Source: DASPRM01 sp035319065 (GTDB taxonomy: Bacteria > Acidobacteriota > Terriglobia > Terriglobales > Acidobacteriaceae). From it: 37,027 nucleotides of DNA. A model generated the notes under the pieces. It was not told the DNA's origin. It saw only the letters and a program-made list of their open reading frames with translations, and searched no databases. Numbering within the stretch: position 1 is the first letter of the stretch; each line of letters starts with the position of its first letter. Where the stretch lies: contig DATHDM010000366.1 of assembly GCA_035319065.1 (NCBI GenBank), positions 1 to 37,027 on the forward strand. Reading direction: 5' to 3'. Positions 1-8,013 of the stretch are shown here, one piece after another. The position numbers and the translations under genes were made by a program.

Positions 1-546
1 GTACTCGATACGGGATGAAAGGCAGGCGGAAGCAGGCTTGTCCCAGATGCGCAGGCCCGCCGCGCGCGCCAGATCGCGGATCTCCTGCTTGGTGAGCCCC
101 GCCTCCAGCAGCGGCGCTGCAACTCCGTGCTGATGAGCCGCCGCCTGGCCCGGCCGGAAGTCTCCCTGATCGTCGAGGTTCACGCCGTAGGCAATGACGT
201 CGAAGCCGCGCTGCCGGCGAAAAAGCTCCATCAGGGTGAACAGCTCATCCTTGCAATAGAAGCATCGCTGACTGTCGTTGCGTATGTATTCCTCGCGCTC
301 CATTTCGGAGGTAGCGATAATCTCCAGGGGAATCGCGTGCTCCTGAGCAAAATCGATGGCATCCTTCAGTTGCGAGCGGGCCAGCGAGGGCGAATCGGCT
401 ATCACCGCGAGCATGTTCGCGCCCAGTGTGCGGTGGGCCTCCCAGGCGAGGTAAGCGGAGTCGACCCCTCCGGAGTAAGCGATCAGAGTTCTGCCATAAC
501 GGCCCAAGGCCGATTGCAACATCGCCCGCTTGGCGTGGATATCCAC
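1..546 (-). CDS. larE: ATP-dependent sacrificial sulfur transferase LarE, C-terminus cut by window edge
   Basis: The minus-strand frame carries the PP-loop SGGVDS near its N-terminus, then a CFYCK segment and GVNLDDxGDFRPG, and it ends at the edge in KPASACLSSRI. This succession is typical of the LarE/NAD synthase-like family. LarE adenylates pyridinium dicarboxylate mononucleotide and donates the sulfur of its own cysteine to make the nickel-pincer cofactor of lactate racemase-type enzymes; the SACLSSR cysteine is the usual donor. An in-frame stop lies just upstream. I chose GTG at 546; ATG at 522 is equally possible and would leave 14 residues before the PP-loop. Neither has a strong ribosome binding site. 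No larB or larC is visible, but the downstream side is outside the window. The gene follows lptD on the same strand after about 50 bases and may be co-transcribed with it. Confidence 0.88.
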   Translation of the reverse strand, partial: MDIHAKRAMLQSALGRYGRTLIAYSGGVDSAYLAWEAHRTLGANMLAVIADSPSLARSQLKDAIDFAQEHAIPLEIIATSEMEREEYIRNDSQRCFYCKDELFTLMELFRRQRGFDVIAYGVNLDDQGDFRPGQAAAHQHGVAAPLLEAGLTKQEIRDLARAAGLRIWDKPASACLSSRIEY

Positions 547-598
547 GGAATTATCTTAGCCGAAAACGCGGTTCGCGGTGGCGAGGCGGAAACTTCCG

Positions 599-3055
599 TC
601 AGAACAGGCGCTGCTGGCGCCGCAGGGTTCCGAAGGTCCCGATATTGGTAAGAGTCAACGCAAAGAGGTACTGGTTTTCGTTGCGCACCTGGCCCAGAGC
701 GAGGCGCCGGTATTCAAAATTCAGCCCGCAGCAGTCCCAGTTGTAGCTGGTCTGCACGGCGGAGTACTGCAGAAAATTAGTGTTGACGTCAAACCCAAGG
801 TTGACTGCGGCATTCAGTCCCCGCTTGTTGGGGTTGCCGTATCCCACCAGCCAGCGGAACTGGTTGAAGTCGGTGGGGGCGGGGGCAGGTGTGGAGACCG
901 CAACCTCGCCTGGGGTGAGGAAATAGGAATGGCTTCCCGCCACGTAGAAGTCTCCCACGCGGTAACTGAGGATGGCGGTGCTGGCGTTGATGCGTCCTTT
1001 CTTGGTGTCATAGTCGAGCTCCCACTGCACGTCGGTCTTGGGCGTCGTCTTGATCCGTAGCCGCGACACGATGGGAGTGAAGTTGCGGGGATCGGTAAGG
1101 AAGGCAATGCCAGCATATTCCGCGGTGGTGGTGAAGACGTTGCGCTGGCCGGTGACCAGCGCGTTGCCGAAGTTGGGATCGAAGAAATACTTCTGCTTGA
1201 TCTCCCAGGTGATGATCTCTCTCGCGCTGGCGACCTGGCAGGTGGTCTGTCCGGCGGCGCGAATCTGCTGCTCGGCCGAGGTGGTGGGCAGGGAAGGCCG
1301 TTGAGGACCCTCACTGGGCGGCAGCATGGGCACTTCGCAGTTCTTGTCTTTGCCGCCTTTCACGTAAATGCGATTGATCACACCGTATTCGAGTTCGTTG
1401 GTGTTGCTGACGATGTCCTGGGCGTCGAAGCGGATGATGTTGGCGAAGTTGTCTACCCCGGTGACGTAGCGATAGACCACGCGCGGCTCGATGATGTGCT
1501 TGATGCTGTAATTGCGAAGCTTGCGCTGGTAGATGCGGGAGAGCGAGGGCGGCCGAATCTCGAACGAAGTTTCCAGAGCCCGGCGATTCACCGTGCCGGT
1601 GCCCGGTGTGCCGATGCCGGCGCCAGGGATGCGGTCTTGCGTGTAGTAGGTGTCGTGCAGCCCCAGCTCGGGACGGAAATCCCATCCCTGCCAGTGCAGG
1701 GGAGCGGCAATCCGGGGATGCACGTCAACGCGACCGACCAGGTTGTCGGTGACAAAGTCGGGCTCGCGCCGCGAGACCCCCTGGGCACTGAAGTCGTACG
1801 ACCACTCGAGCGGCGTGGGACCCAGCCGGTGCTCCACGCTCCCCAGATCCACGCTGGGCGCATGGATGATGGTAATCAGATCTCCCGGATTCGTGCTCTG
1901 GTAGTTCTGGTAGCGCGAGGCCATGCCGTTAAAGAAGAATCCGTTGTAGATCTTGGAAGCGAACGCCACCGACTTGACTTCCGAATTCACGGCCTGGGTG
2001 AAGGATTCGGCAAACGCCAGGCGAAACACGAACGAGCTGAGATAATTCAGATCGGCCACCGCGCGGATGTCGTGCGCCAAGCGGGCCTCGCCGCTGATGT
2101 TGGCCTCCTCTCCCCCCTGATTGCAGCTCCCCGAAGCGCTTATGCTTACGCACCCTGCAGGCGTCCCCGGGGTTGCCTGGGCGGAGCCAAAGCCCCGATC
2201 CAGCACGCCAAAGTAGTGGACGTTGAGATAGGAAGTTTCGCTCGGCCTGACGCGGAATTCCCCATGCTGCGCCCAGCCGCGATGGGAAAAGTACTCAGCC
2301 CCGATGGTCGCATCCATGCTGCGATTGATCGCCCAGTAAACCGATTCGCCGATGATCGTGCCTTTGCGCGAAGACTGTCCCAGCACCGGGATCAGAAATC
2401 CGGACTGCCGTCCGATCTTCTCCACCGGCAGGCGGGCGTAGGGAAAGTAGATCAGGGGAACGCGGAAGAAGCGGAAGTTGCTGTGGTAGAGCTTGGCATC
2501 CTGGCCAACCTCGACCACCACTCTTTCGGAATTGAAGGTCCATTTGCGGTCGCTCACCTGGCAGGAGGTGACGTAGCCGTGGTGAACCACGAAGTGGTCG
2601 GGCCCGGTTTTTTCCACCACTTCTCCCGCAAAGGTGAAGGGATTGGACGAGGTGAGCAGCACGTTGGCACCCCGAACGCGTGCGCCGGTGCTCCCGGCCA
2701 CGTCGTAAAACGTCCCCGAGTCGGTCTGCACGTTGTAGGTGCCGTGCGTAGCCTCGATGTGCTCGTCGTGCAGGCCGCCGTCAAAGACGAAATGTCCTTC
2801 GGCACTGACCTCTCCGGTGTCGGAGTTGTACGTAACCTGGTCGGCGCGAATCACGAAGGAGCGGAATTCGACCTCCACGTTTCCCCGCAGGTGATATACG
2901 TCGCCGACTTTCTCCTGCTGCTCCGCTTTGATCGTGACTTCTTCGATTTGCGGCGGCACCGCGAGGCGCGGCAACTGGCTGGTAACTAGGCGGGGTAAGG
3001 CAAGTTGATGACAAATGCAGAGGGCCGTGATAAGGATTCGGATGCGGAACGTCAT
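599..3055 (-). CDS. lptD: LPS assembly outer-membrane protein LptD
   Basis: About 818 residues. The frame is open further upstream, but ATG 3055 is followed by a basic-hydrophobic signal peptide (MTFRIRILITALCIC), so I use it. Residues of roughly 40-170 form the OstA/LptA-like jellyroll (YHLRGNVEV, FVIRADQVTYN, GEVSAEGHFVFDGG). The remainder is a long aromatic-rich beta barrel. A Cys-Cys pair in NWDCCGLNFEYRR, about 45 residues from the end, matches the conserved C-terminal cysteine pair of LptD that forms inter-domain disulfides in E. coli. In the known pathway LptD with LptE puts LPS into the outer leaflet, so the organism should be a true LPS-bearing diderm. No lptE is adjacent. Overlapping open frames on both strands are shadows of this gene. 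Confidence 0.93.
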   Translation of the reverse strand: MTFRIRILITALCICHQLALPRLVTSQLPRLAVPPQIEEVTIKAEQQEKVGDVYHLRGNVEVEFRSFVIRADQVTYNSDTGEVSAEGHFVFDGGLHDEHIEATHGTYNVQTDSGTFYDVAGSTGARVRGANVLLTSSNPFTFAGEVVEKTGPDHFVVHHGYVTSCQVSDRKWTFNSERVVVEVGQDAKLYHSNFRFFRVPLIYFPYARLPVEKIGRQSGFLIPVLGQSSRKGTIIGESVYWAINRSMDATIGAEYFSHRGWAQHGEFRVRPSETSYLNVHYFGVLDRGFGSAQATPGTPAGCVSISASGSCNQGGEEANISGEARLAHDIRAVADLNYLSSFVFRLAFAESFTQAVNSEVKSVAFASKIYNGFFFNGMASRYQNYQSTNPGDLITIIHAPSVDLGSVEHRLGPTPLEWSYDFSAQGVSRREPDFVTDNLVGRVDVHPRIAAPLHWQGWDFRPELGLHDTYYTQDRIPGAGIGTPGTGTVNRRALETSFEIRPPSLSRIYQRKLRNYSIKHIIEPRVVYRYVTGVDNFANIIRFDAQDIVSNTNELEYGVINRIYVKGGKDKNCEVPMLPPSEGPQRPSLPTTSAEQQIRAAGQTTCQVASAREIITWEIKQKYFFDPNFGNALVTGQRNVFTTTAEYAGIAFLTDPRNFTPIVSRLRIKTTPKTDVQWELDYDTKKGRINASTAILSYRVGDFYVAGSHSYFLTPGEVAVSTPAPAPTDFNQFRWLVGYGNPNKRGLNAAVNLGFDVNTNFLQYSAVQTSYNWDCCGLNFEYRRLALGQVRNENQYLFALTLTNIGTFGTLRRQQRLF

Positions 3056-3235
3056 CGCGTGGGCGTGAGCCTTCCCACCGGCAACGGCCCGGCGAAGGCA
3101 GCAGCATCGTCGCGGACGGCGCGCAGGGGACACCTCGGGCAAGGTAACACGTCCTGCTGGGAAAGAAAATCAGCAGCCGTGAACCCGCGATGGATGGCGA
3201 TGACTGGCCGCAGCTCGGCGTTTTCTCTACACGCG

Positions 3236-4501
3236 ATGGCCTGTCCGATCTGTGGCGAACGCTGCCGCTGTACACCGGCCAAGCAGCCTGTGTCGCGCAG
3301 CATCGTCCTCGTGGATCCCGAAGAGTACGATCCCAGCGAGCAGCAGTTTGCTTCCAGTCTCGAGGATGAGGCGCCCAGCGCACAAGAGATCGATAGCGAG
3401 CCGCAGCAGTTGGCGGGCGCAAGCCTGGCAGCGGTTGTGGGCCCAGAGAATGCGACCACTGACCTCATGGAGAACTCGGACGTCTCAATTGCCGTGGCTC
3501 ACGCTGAAGACGGTTCTGCCGGCGAAGGCATCGAAGCTTCGGATGACGATCCCGAGTTGTGGAAGGATCAGGTCGCTTCGCGCATCCGCAGCTACAAGGC
3601 CAAGCGGCACCGCAGGGCTGGTCAGGGTTCGCTGCGCCTCAGCTTCGAATCCACCACCGGCAATCACGTTTTCCTGAAGCCGGAGTATCCCTTCGACGTT
3701 GGATCGCCCGCCGAATCGCCTGAGCCCTTGACGGGCGCGGACACCGGGACCATTGTGGCCCATTCGCCTTCGAACGCCGCTACGGCCCTGCAAGAGTCGC
3801 CGCCTGAGGTTGAGCCGGAGGCGGAAGAATCGGAGGTTGCGGAGGAGGCCGTTCCCCCATCACGGCCGCAGCGGGGTCCAGTTCCCGAGCAGGGCAAGCT
3901 GATTGAGTTCCCCCGTCCTTCCTACATGACGCACGCCGTGACCGAGCTGGCCGAGCCCGTGCCGAGCTCACCCAGGATCCTCGATGTTCCAGAAAGTGTT
4001 CCCCTGGCCCCGCCGCCGCTGGACGGTCTGCGTCTGGAAGCGCCGCTGGAGAGCAGCAATCAGCCCATGGAACTGCCGCTGCAGGTCGCATCGGTATCGC
4101 GCCGAATACTGGCTGCGTCGCTGGACGCTGCGATCGTTCTGGCTGGGGCCGCAGCCTTCGTGTTTATAGCACTCAGGACCGGCATGGGTCCGCTCCTCCC
4201 CGACAAGCGAACCAGCATCGCGATGGCCCTGCGGGTGCCTGCTATGCTCTGGATTCTCTACCAGTATCTTTTTCTGGTGTACGCCGCCATAACGCCGGGC
4301 ATGCAGTTGACGCGGCTGCGCATTCTGCACTTCGAGGGAAAGCCGGTGATCAGGCGCCTGAGACAGTACCGGGCGCTGATGCTGCTGGTTTCGTGCTGCC
4401 CCGCGGGACTGGGTTTCCTGTGGGCCTTCTACGATCCCGACACGCTCTGCTGGCACGACCGCATCACGCGTACGTACGTAGCCTCGCGCGCAGTTCTGTA
4501 A
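3236..4501 (+). CDS. RDD-family membrane protein with N-terminal Cys cluster
   Basis: About 421 residues from ATG 3236. The frame extends further upstream over the lptD start region but lacks plausible protein character there. The N-terminus (MACPICGERCRC) has four closely spaced cysteines that could bind zinc. A long acidic, proline-rich and probably disordered stretch follows, residues 20-270. The last 130 residues form an RDD-type membrane module: SVSRRILAASLDAAIV gives the first helix with its Arg and Asp, then two or three further hydrophobic segments, then GMQLTRLRIL and a terminal DPDTLCWHDRITRT block. RDD proteins are mostly of unknown function, with some linked to ion transport. The gene is divergent from lptD across about 180 bases. 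The family call rests on the C-terminus; the role is unknown. Confidence 0.8.
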   Translation: MACPICGERCRCTPAKQPVSRSIVLVDPEEYDPSEQQFASSLEDEAPSAQEIDSEPQQLAGASLAAVVGPENATTDLMENSDVSIAVAHAEDGSAGEGIEASDDDPELWKDQVASRIRSYKAKRHRRAGQGSLRLSFESTTGNHVFLKPEYPFDVGSPAESPEPLTGADTGTIVAHSPSNAATALQESPPEVEPEAEESEVAEEAVPPSRPQRGPVPEQGKLIEFPRPSYMTHAVTELAEPVPSSPRILDVPESVPLAPPPLDGLRLEAPLESSNQPMELPLQVASVSRRILAASLDAAIVLAGAAAFVFIALRTGMGPLLPDKRTSIAMALRVPAMLWILYQYLFLVYAAITPGMQLTRLRILHFEGKPVIRRLRQYRALMLLVSCCPAGLGFLWAFYDPDTLCWHDRITRTYVASRAVL

Positions 4502-4645
4502 TCCGGCGATGGTTGCGGTCAGCGTGGTTGAAGCCGCTCCCGTTCGCAGAAACCGGAATAAAGACCTCTTCTCAGTTCAGTGTCGCGCAATGTCAGAACC
4601 TGGCGAGGCGGTTAGCCGATTCCCGTTCCCTGATTGGCATTTCCC

Positions 4646-6847
4646 CTACTCGCCCCCAATCCTGAAGCGCAATCCCGCGCGAATGTTCACTCCCAGCGCC
4701 GGATAACCAGCTGCCTCTTCATACTGGCGGTCGAAGGCATTCTCCAAATTCGCGTAGCCCGTGACGCGATGGGTCAGGGCGTACCAACCTCCTAAATCCA
4801 CGCGCCCGTACCCCGCCGAATACGTCACTGGCGGTTGCAATCCCTCAAAGTCGGAGTCCGGACGCCGGCTCACCGCCACGACTCCCAGGTTCGCGCCCCA
4901 GCGCGAACGCAGATACGTCACCAGCACCGTCCCCGAATGCTTCGGACGGCGCAACAGGGGAGCTCCGGGCAGCAGCAGGGTATTGGTGGCATTGGGCGCC
5001 TTCAGCACCTGCGTCGAATCGTAGGTGTAGGAGGCGGTCACAGCCAGGCGCGTGGTCGGACGAGCCTGAAACTCTACCTCCGCCCCGTGCGCCAGCGCCT
5101 CATTGATGTTCACGTACTGGCTGACGAAGGTTACCGGATCGAAATTGAAATCGATCTTGTTGGTGAACAGGTTGTTGAAGTACGTGGCGCTGAGCGAATA
5201 CTTGCCTCCGTGGAAGCTCTGTATCACTCCCGCTTCGAAGGCGCGCGTCTCCTCCGGCTTGAGGTTGGGATTGGGAATGATACCGAAGCCTCCGATTCCA
5301 AAGCTCTCCTCCAGGCGCGGTTCTTTGATCCCCTGCCCGTAGGAGAAGCGCAGCCGGGTACCGGAAAAAGACTCTCCTCCCCGCAACACAAGGGCGCTGG
5401 CGGCCACGCGCGGCACCGGCTTGTTTCCGAAGCTGCCGTTGTGTTCGAAGCGGAGCCCCGCCACCAGCGAGAAGCGGCTGAAAATGAGCGTCTCCTGTCC
5501 GAACACGGCGTGGTTCAATCGGAGGCCGTGGCTGAGGGGAGGCGCCGTCAGATCACCGACGAATCCGTTCTCATCCTCGAAACGGTAGCCGAAGGTGGTG
5601 CGCGCCCAGCTTCGCGCCAGATAATCGCCCTGATATTCCAGGCCTGCGCGGTTGATGTTGGCGAAGTCGGAGAAGGGAAAATCGATGCTGCCGAACAGGG
5701 GCGACACGCGCCCGGGGTCCATGAACGTGTCCACGTTGCTGCGCCGGTGGTGATACTCGAATCCCACCAGGCGATTCTGGAGACGAGAGGGCCCGGCAAT
5801 GTTCAGCGCCGCGCTGGCCAGAAAGTTGTTCTGCCGCGCACGCTGGTCGCTGTCTGGAGGAATGAGCGGCTGCCCGTTGAAGTTCCAGAACGACTGCACA
5901 CCAGACCGGTTGTTGGAGTGCCGGGTGCGCAAGCGGAAAAACACACGCGGCGTAATCAGCACTCCCAGATTCGCTCCCTGCGACGAGTTGGAATAGTCGT
6001 CGTTGATCCCCTGGCCGGTAGTGTTGAACTGGTCGACAAACAGGTTGTAATCGAGGCGCCCGCGCGCTCCGGAAAGCGAGGCGTAGCCGTGCGCTGTGCC
6101 ATAGTTTCCGCCATCGGCGCCGAAACTCAGCTCCGGAAGCGCACTGCTGCCGCTGCGGGTCCAGAACTGCACTACGCTGGTCATGGCGTCGGAGCCGTAG
6201 AGCGAGCTCTCGGCCCCGCGCACGAATTCCAGCCGATCGAACTCCTGGGTCGGCACCACACCGAAGTCAAATGTGCCCCCGGGATCGTTGATGGTCACGT
6301 CATCGACGATCACCTTGTTGTAGCGCGACTCGCCTCCGCGCACGAACAGAGAGCTGAGGCTGCCCCGCCTCCCGTTCTGCCCCAAAACGACGCCCGGCAG
6401 AAATCGCAGGGCATCGGCAGCCGCCACCGGATGGATGGTTTCGAGCTGCGCTCCCTCCAGCGCGTTGCTCTCGGCGCCACTCTCATCGCTGGGGATTGGG
6501 GCGCGCGTCGCGCTCACCACCACGCTCTCCGCCTGGACAGCCACGCTCAGCGAGATGATCAGGGCCTCAGCCTGCGGAGCTACGGCGACCGCGCTCTGCG
6601 GAGCGAACCCGGCTGCCAGCACTTCCACGCGATACTCACCCGCGTTGAGCCCGCGAAAGACAGCCAAGCCCTCGGCGGATGTAGCCTCGACTCCCACAGG
6701 GGTAGAACTCTCTCCGCGATAGGCGATCGTCCGCGCTCCCCGCACCACTGCGCCATGCGGATCCACCACACGAATCTTCAGATCGGTTGCAAGCAGGGAC
6801 GCAGAAAGGAAAAGAAGAACGGCCGGAACAGTGCGAAAGCGAAACAT
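4646..6847 (-). CDS. btuB: TonB-dependent outer-membrane receptor, probably for cobalamin (BtuB-like)
   Basis: About 733 residues from ATG 6847, which follows an excellent Shine-Dalgarno (AAAGGAGG) and begins a signal peptide. Residues 24-100 look like a carboxypeptidase-regulatory-type beta sandwich often fused to TonB receptors. Next come a possible TonB box (ESVVVSATRAP), a plug domain (DALRFLPGVVLG, LFVRGGESRYNKVIVDD, FVRGAESSLYGSDAM) and a 22-strand-type barrel with repeated aromatic strand ends and NPNLKPEETRAFE, common in this family. Substrate assignment comes mainly from the cobalamin riboswitch directly upstream, consistent with vitamin B12 or a corrinoid. The barrel ends in RFRIGGE rather than a terminal aromatic residue. 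No B12 ABC transporter genes are in the window. Confidence 0.9.
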   Translation of the reverse strand: MFRFRTVPAVLLFLSASLLATDLKIRVVDPHGAVVRGARTIAYRGESSTPVGVEATSAEGLAVFRGLNAGEYRVEVLAAGFAPQSAVAVAPQAEALIISLSVAVQAESVVVSATRAPIPSDESGAESNALEGAQLETIHPVAAADALRFLPGVVLGQNGRRGSLSSLFVRGGESRYNKVIVDDVTINDPGGTFDFGVVPTQEFDRLEFVRGAESSLYGSDAMTSVVQFWTRSGSSALPELSFGADGGNYGTAHGYASLSGARGRLDYNLFVDQFNTTGQGINDDYSNSSQGANLGVLITPRVFFRLRTRHSNNRSGVQSFWNFNGQPLIPPDSDQRARQNNFLASAALNIAGPSRLQNRLVGFEYHHRRSNVDTFMDPGRVSPLFGSIDFPFSDFANINRAGLEYQGDYLARSWARTTFGYRFEDENGFVGDLTAPPLSHGLRLNHAVFGQETLIFSRFSLVAGLRFEHNGSFGNKPVPRVAASALVLRGGESFSGTRLRFSYGQGIKEPRLEESFGIGGFGIIPNPNLKPEETRAFEAGVIQSFHGGKYSLSATYFNNLFTNKIDFNFDPVTFVSQYVNINEALAHGAEVEFQARPTTRLAVTASYTYDSTQVLKAPNATNTLLLPGAPLLRRPKHSGTVLVTYLRSRWGANLGVVAVSRRPDSDFEGLQPPVTYSAGYGRVDLGGWYALTHRVTGYANLENAFDRQYEEAAGYPALGVNIRAGLRFRIGGE

Positions 6848-6852
6848 TTCAT

Positions 6853-6872
6853 CCTCCTTTGCACGCGAAAGG
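6853..6872 (-). promoter_or_regulatory. Ribosome binding site inside a short hairpin, likely riboswitch expression platform
   Basis: On the minus strand, CCTTT (plus 6868-6872) can pair with AAAGG (plus 6856-6860) across a seven-base loop. The second arm is part of the Shine-Dalgarno AAAGGAGG of the TonB receptor (plus 6853-6860). With the cobalamin aptamer just upstream, this suggests control of translation initiation: ligand binding would favour the occluded site. The pairing is seen in the sequence; the switching mechanism is inferred. Confidence 0.6.
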
Positions 6873-6889
6873 GGTTGAATGGGGACGAT

Positions 6890-7091
6890 TCGCGCCGGTC
6901 TCCTGGCTTGCGACAAAACCTAATCCGGCCGACCTTCCCATGGCGAAGCCACAGTGGCCGACCGCACTCGTGACTCGCTTCTGCGAGTCGCGGTCGCTTA
7001 CAGTTGCGCGGCAGCGCGGGATTCTCACCCGCTTCCCAGCTCTTGCAAAACCTCCGTCCAGTCAGCAGCGGAAGCCTTCGCGTCCGGCGCA
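6890..7091 (-). ncRNA. Cobalamin riboswitch
   Basis: Read on the minus strand, the element has the conserved cobalamin aptamer blocks in order: GGGAAGCGGGTGAGAATCCC, then GCGCTGCCGCGCAACTGTAA (the B12-box region), a variable hairpin, GCCACTG followed by GGGAAGG, and at its 3' end AGCCAGGAGACCGGC. Outer helix P1 can form from GCGCCGG (plus 7084-7090) and CCGGCGC (plus 6892-6898). It lies in the leader of the TonB receptor gene, about 40 bases before its start codon, and should repress that gene when adenosylcobalamin or a related corrinoid is abundant. The start and end are my structural estimates. Confidence 0.95.
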
Positions 7092-7168
7092 GGGCGCCGG
7101 AACGTGTTCAGAGCGCGCGAACCGAGGATTGGAAAAGAACTACGCGGCCTGTGCCGCCAAGGGGTACG

Positions 7169-7197
7169 ACTCTACTGTGCGACAGGAAGGCTGTCAA
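7169..7197 (-). promoter_or_regulatory. Sigma-70-type promoter for the riboswitch and TonB receptor
   Basis: The minus strand has a perfect -35 TTGACA (plus 7192-7197), a 17-base spacer and a -10 TAGAGT (plus 7169-7174, four of six consensus bases). Transcription would begin near 7162, giving a leader of about 315 bases that contains the whole cobalamin aptamer. The promoter lies between this gene and the upstream acyltransferase, so the receptor is probably its own unit. Confidence 0.65.
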
Positions 7198-7236
7198 ATA
7201 CCACCATCTTGAAATGATCCGATCGCCACTACCGGA

Positions 7237-7953
7237 TCACCGATCCCCGCTCACCCGCGCCTCCGCCTCCAGCCTTACGCGGTCCAGGCTCGCCTGCATC
7301 TCTGCATGCAGGCGTTCCATGGCGGCGTTGTCTGCGTCGCGGGGGACGTCGATCGCGCGGCTCAGCCGGAGGTGCATGCGCGAAAACGGCTTGGGAAGCA
7401 TGAATCGGTCCCACGAATGGAGTACCCAACATTTTTCGGCAGCGATGTGAAAGGCGACGATCGGCGTCTGGGTGTTTCGGGCCAGCAGGACTGCTCCGGG
7501 CTTGGCGACGTACATGGGGCCGCGCGGGCCGTCGATGGTGAAGGCCACAGCGCGCCCGGCATCGATCACACGATGCATTCCAAGCAGGGCGCGGACTCCT
7601 CCACGGCTGCTGGAGCCCCTTACGGGCTCGTAGCCGAAGTGGGAGATGATGCGCGCGATGTACTCGCCGTCGAAGCTGCGGCTAGTCATGACTCCGATCT
7701 GTCGACCGCGAAAGTGATAGCAGGCCGCAACCGTGCAGCGATGCCAGAAGACATAGACGGCGGTCTTGAGAAATTCGCTGGCCGGCCCGCCTTCCTCGAT
7801 GCTCACCGTGTATTTCAGCGTCGGCGCGATCAAGCGGATGAACAGCGCGCCCGCCCAGCTGACCAGCCGCAGCAGCAGACGTTGACGAAGCGAGAAGCTG
7901 GTGGTTTCGATTTCTGCTTCTTCGCGCGCGACTGGAGGACTGACTACTTCCAT
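7237..7953 (-). CDS. DUF374-type lysophospholipid acyltransferase superfamily protein
   Basis: About 238 residues from ATG 7953; a GTG at 7971 in the same frame would add six residues. The sequence shows a membrane-associating N-terminal segment (LVSWAGALFIRLIAPTL), FWHRC, SRSFDGEYIARII, GYEPVRGSSSRGG and TIDGPRGP, which together define the DUF374 group of LPLAT-like acyltransferases. Members are thought to acylate lipid A or related envelope lipids at the inner membrane; the specific substrate here is unknown. It is the last gene of a minus-strand run, about 60 bases after the ABC permease, and probably shares its transcript. The family call is firm and the reaction is inferred. Confidence 0.85.
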   Translation of the reverse strand: MEVVSPPVAREEAEIETTSFSLRQRLLLRLVSWAGALFIRLIAPTLKYTVSIEEGGPASEFLKTAVYVFWHRCTVAACYHFRGRQIGVMTSRSFDGEYIARIISHFGYEPVRGSSSRGGVRALLGMHRVIDAGRAVAFTIDGPRGPMYVAKPGAVLLARNTQTPIVAFHIAAEKCWVLHSWDRFMLPKPFSRMHLRLSRAIDVPRDADNAAMERLHAEMQASLDRVRLEAEARVSGDR

Positions 7954-8013
7954 TGCCTGAATTCCGCTCACCCGCAGGCACGCAGCCGGCTCAACCTCAC
8001 GCCGGCTCCGGCT

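Noticed and set aside
1301..2989. Long plus-strand open frame opposite lptD
   Set aside because: LptD on the other strand has clear motifs; the mirror frame is an effect of high-GC codon use and lacks any domain.
4835..6973. Long plus-strand open frame opposite the TonB receptor
   Set aside because: The TonB gene has a signal peptide, plug and barrel; the antisense frame has no family pattern and runs into the riboswitch.
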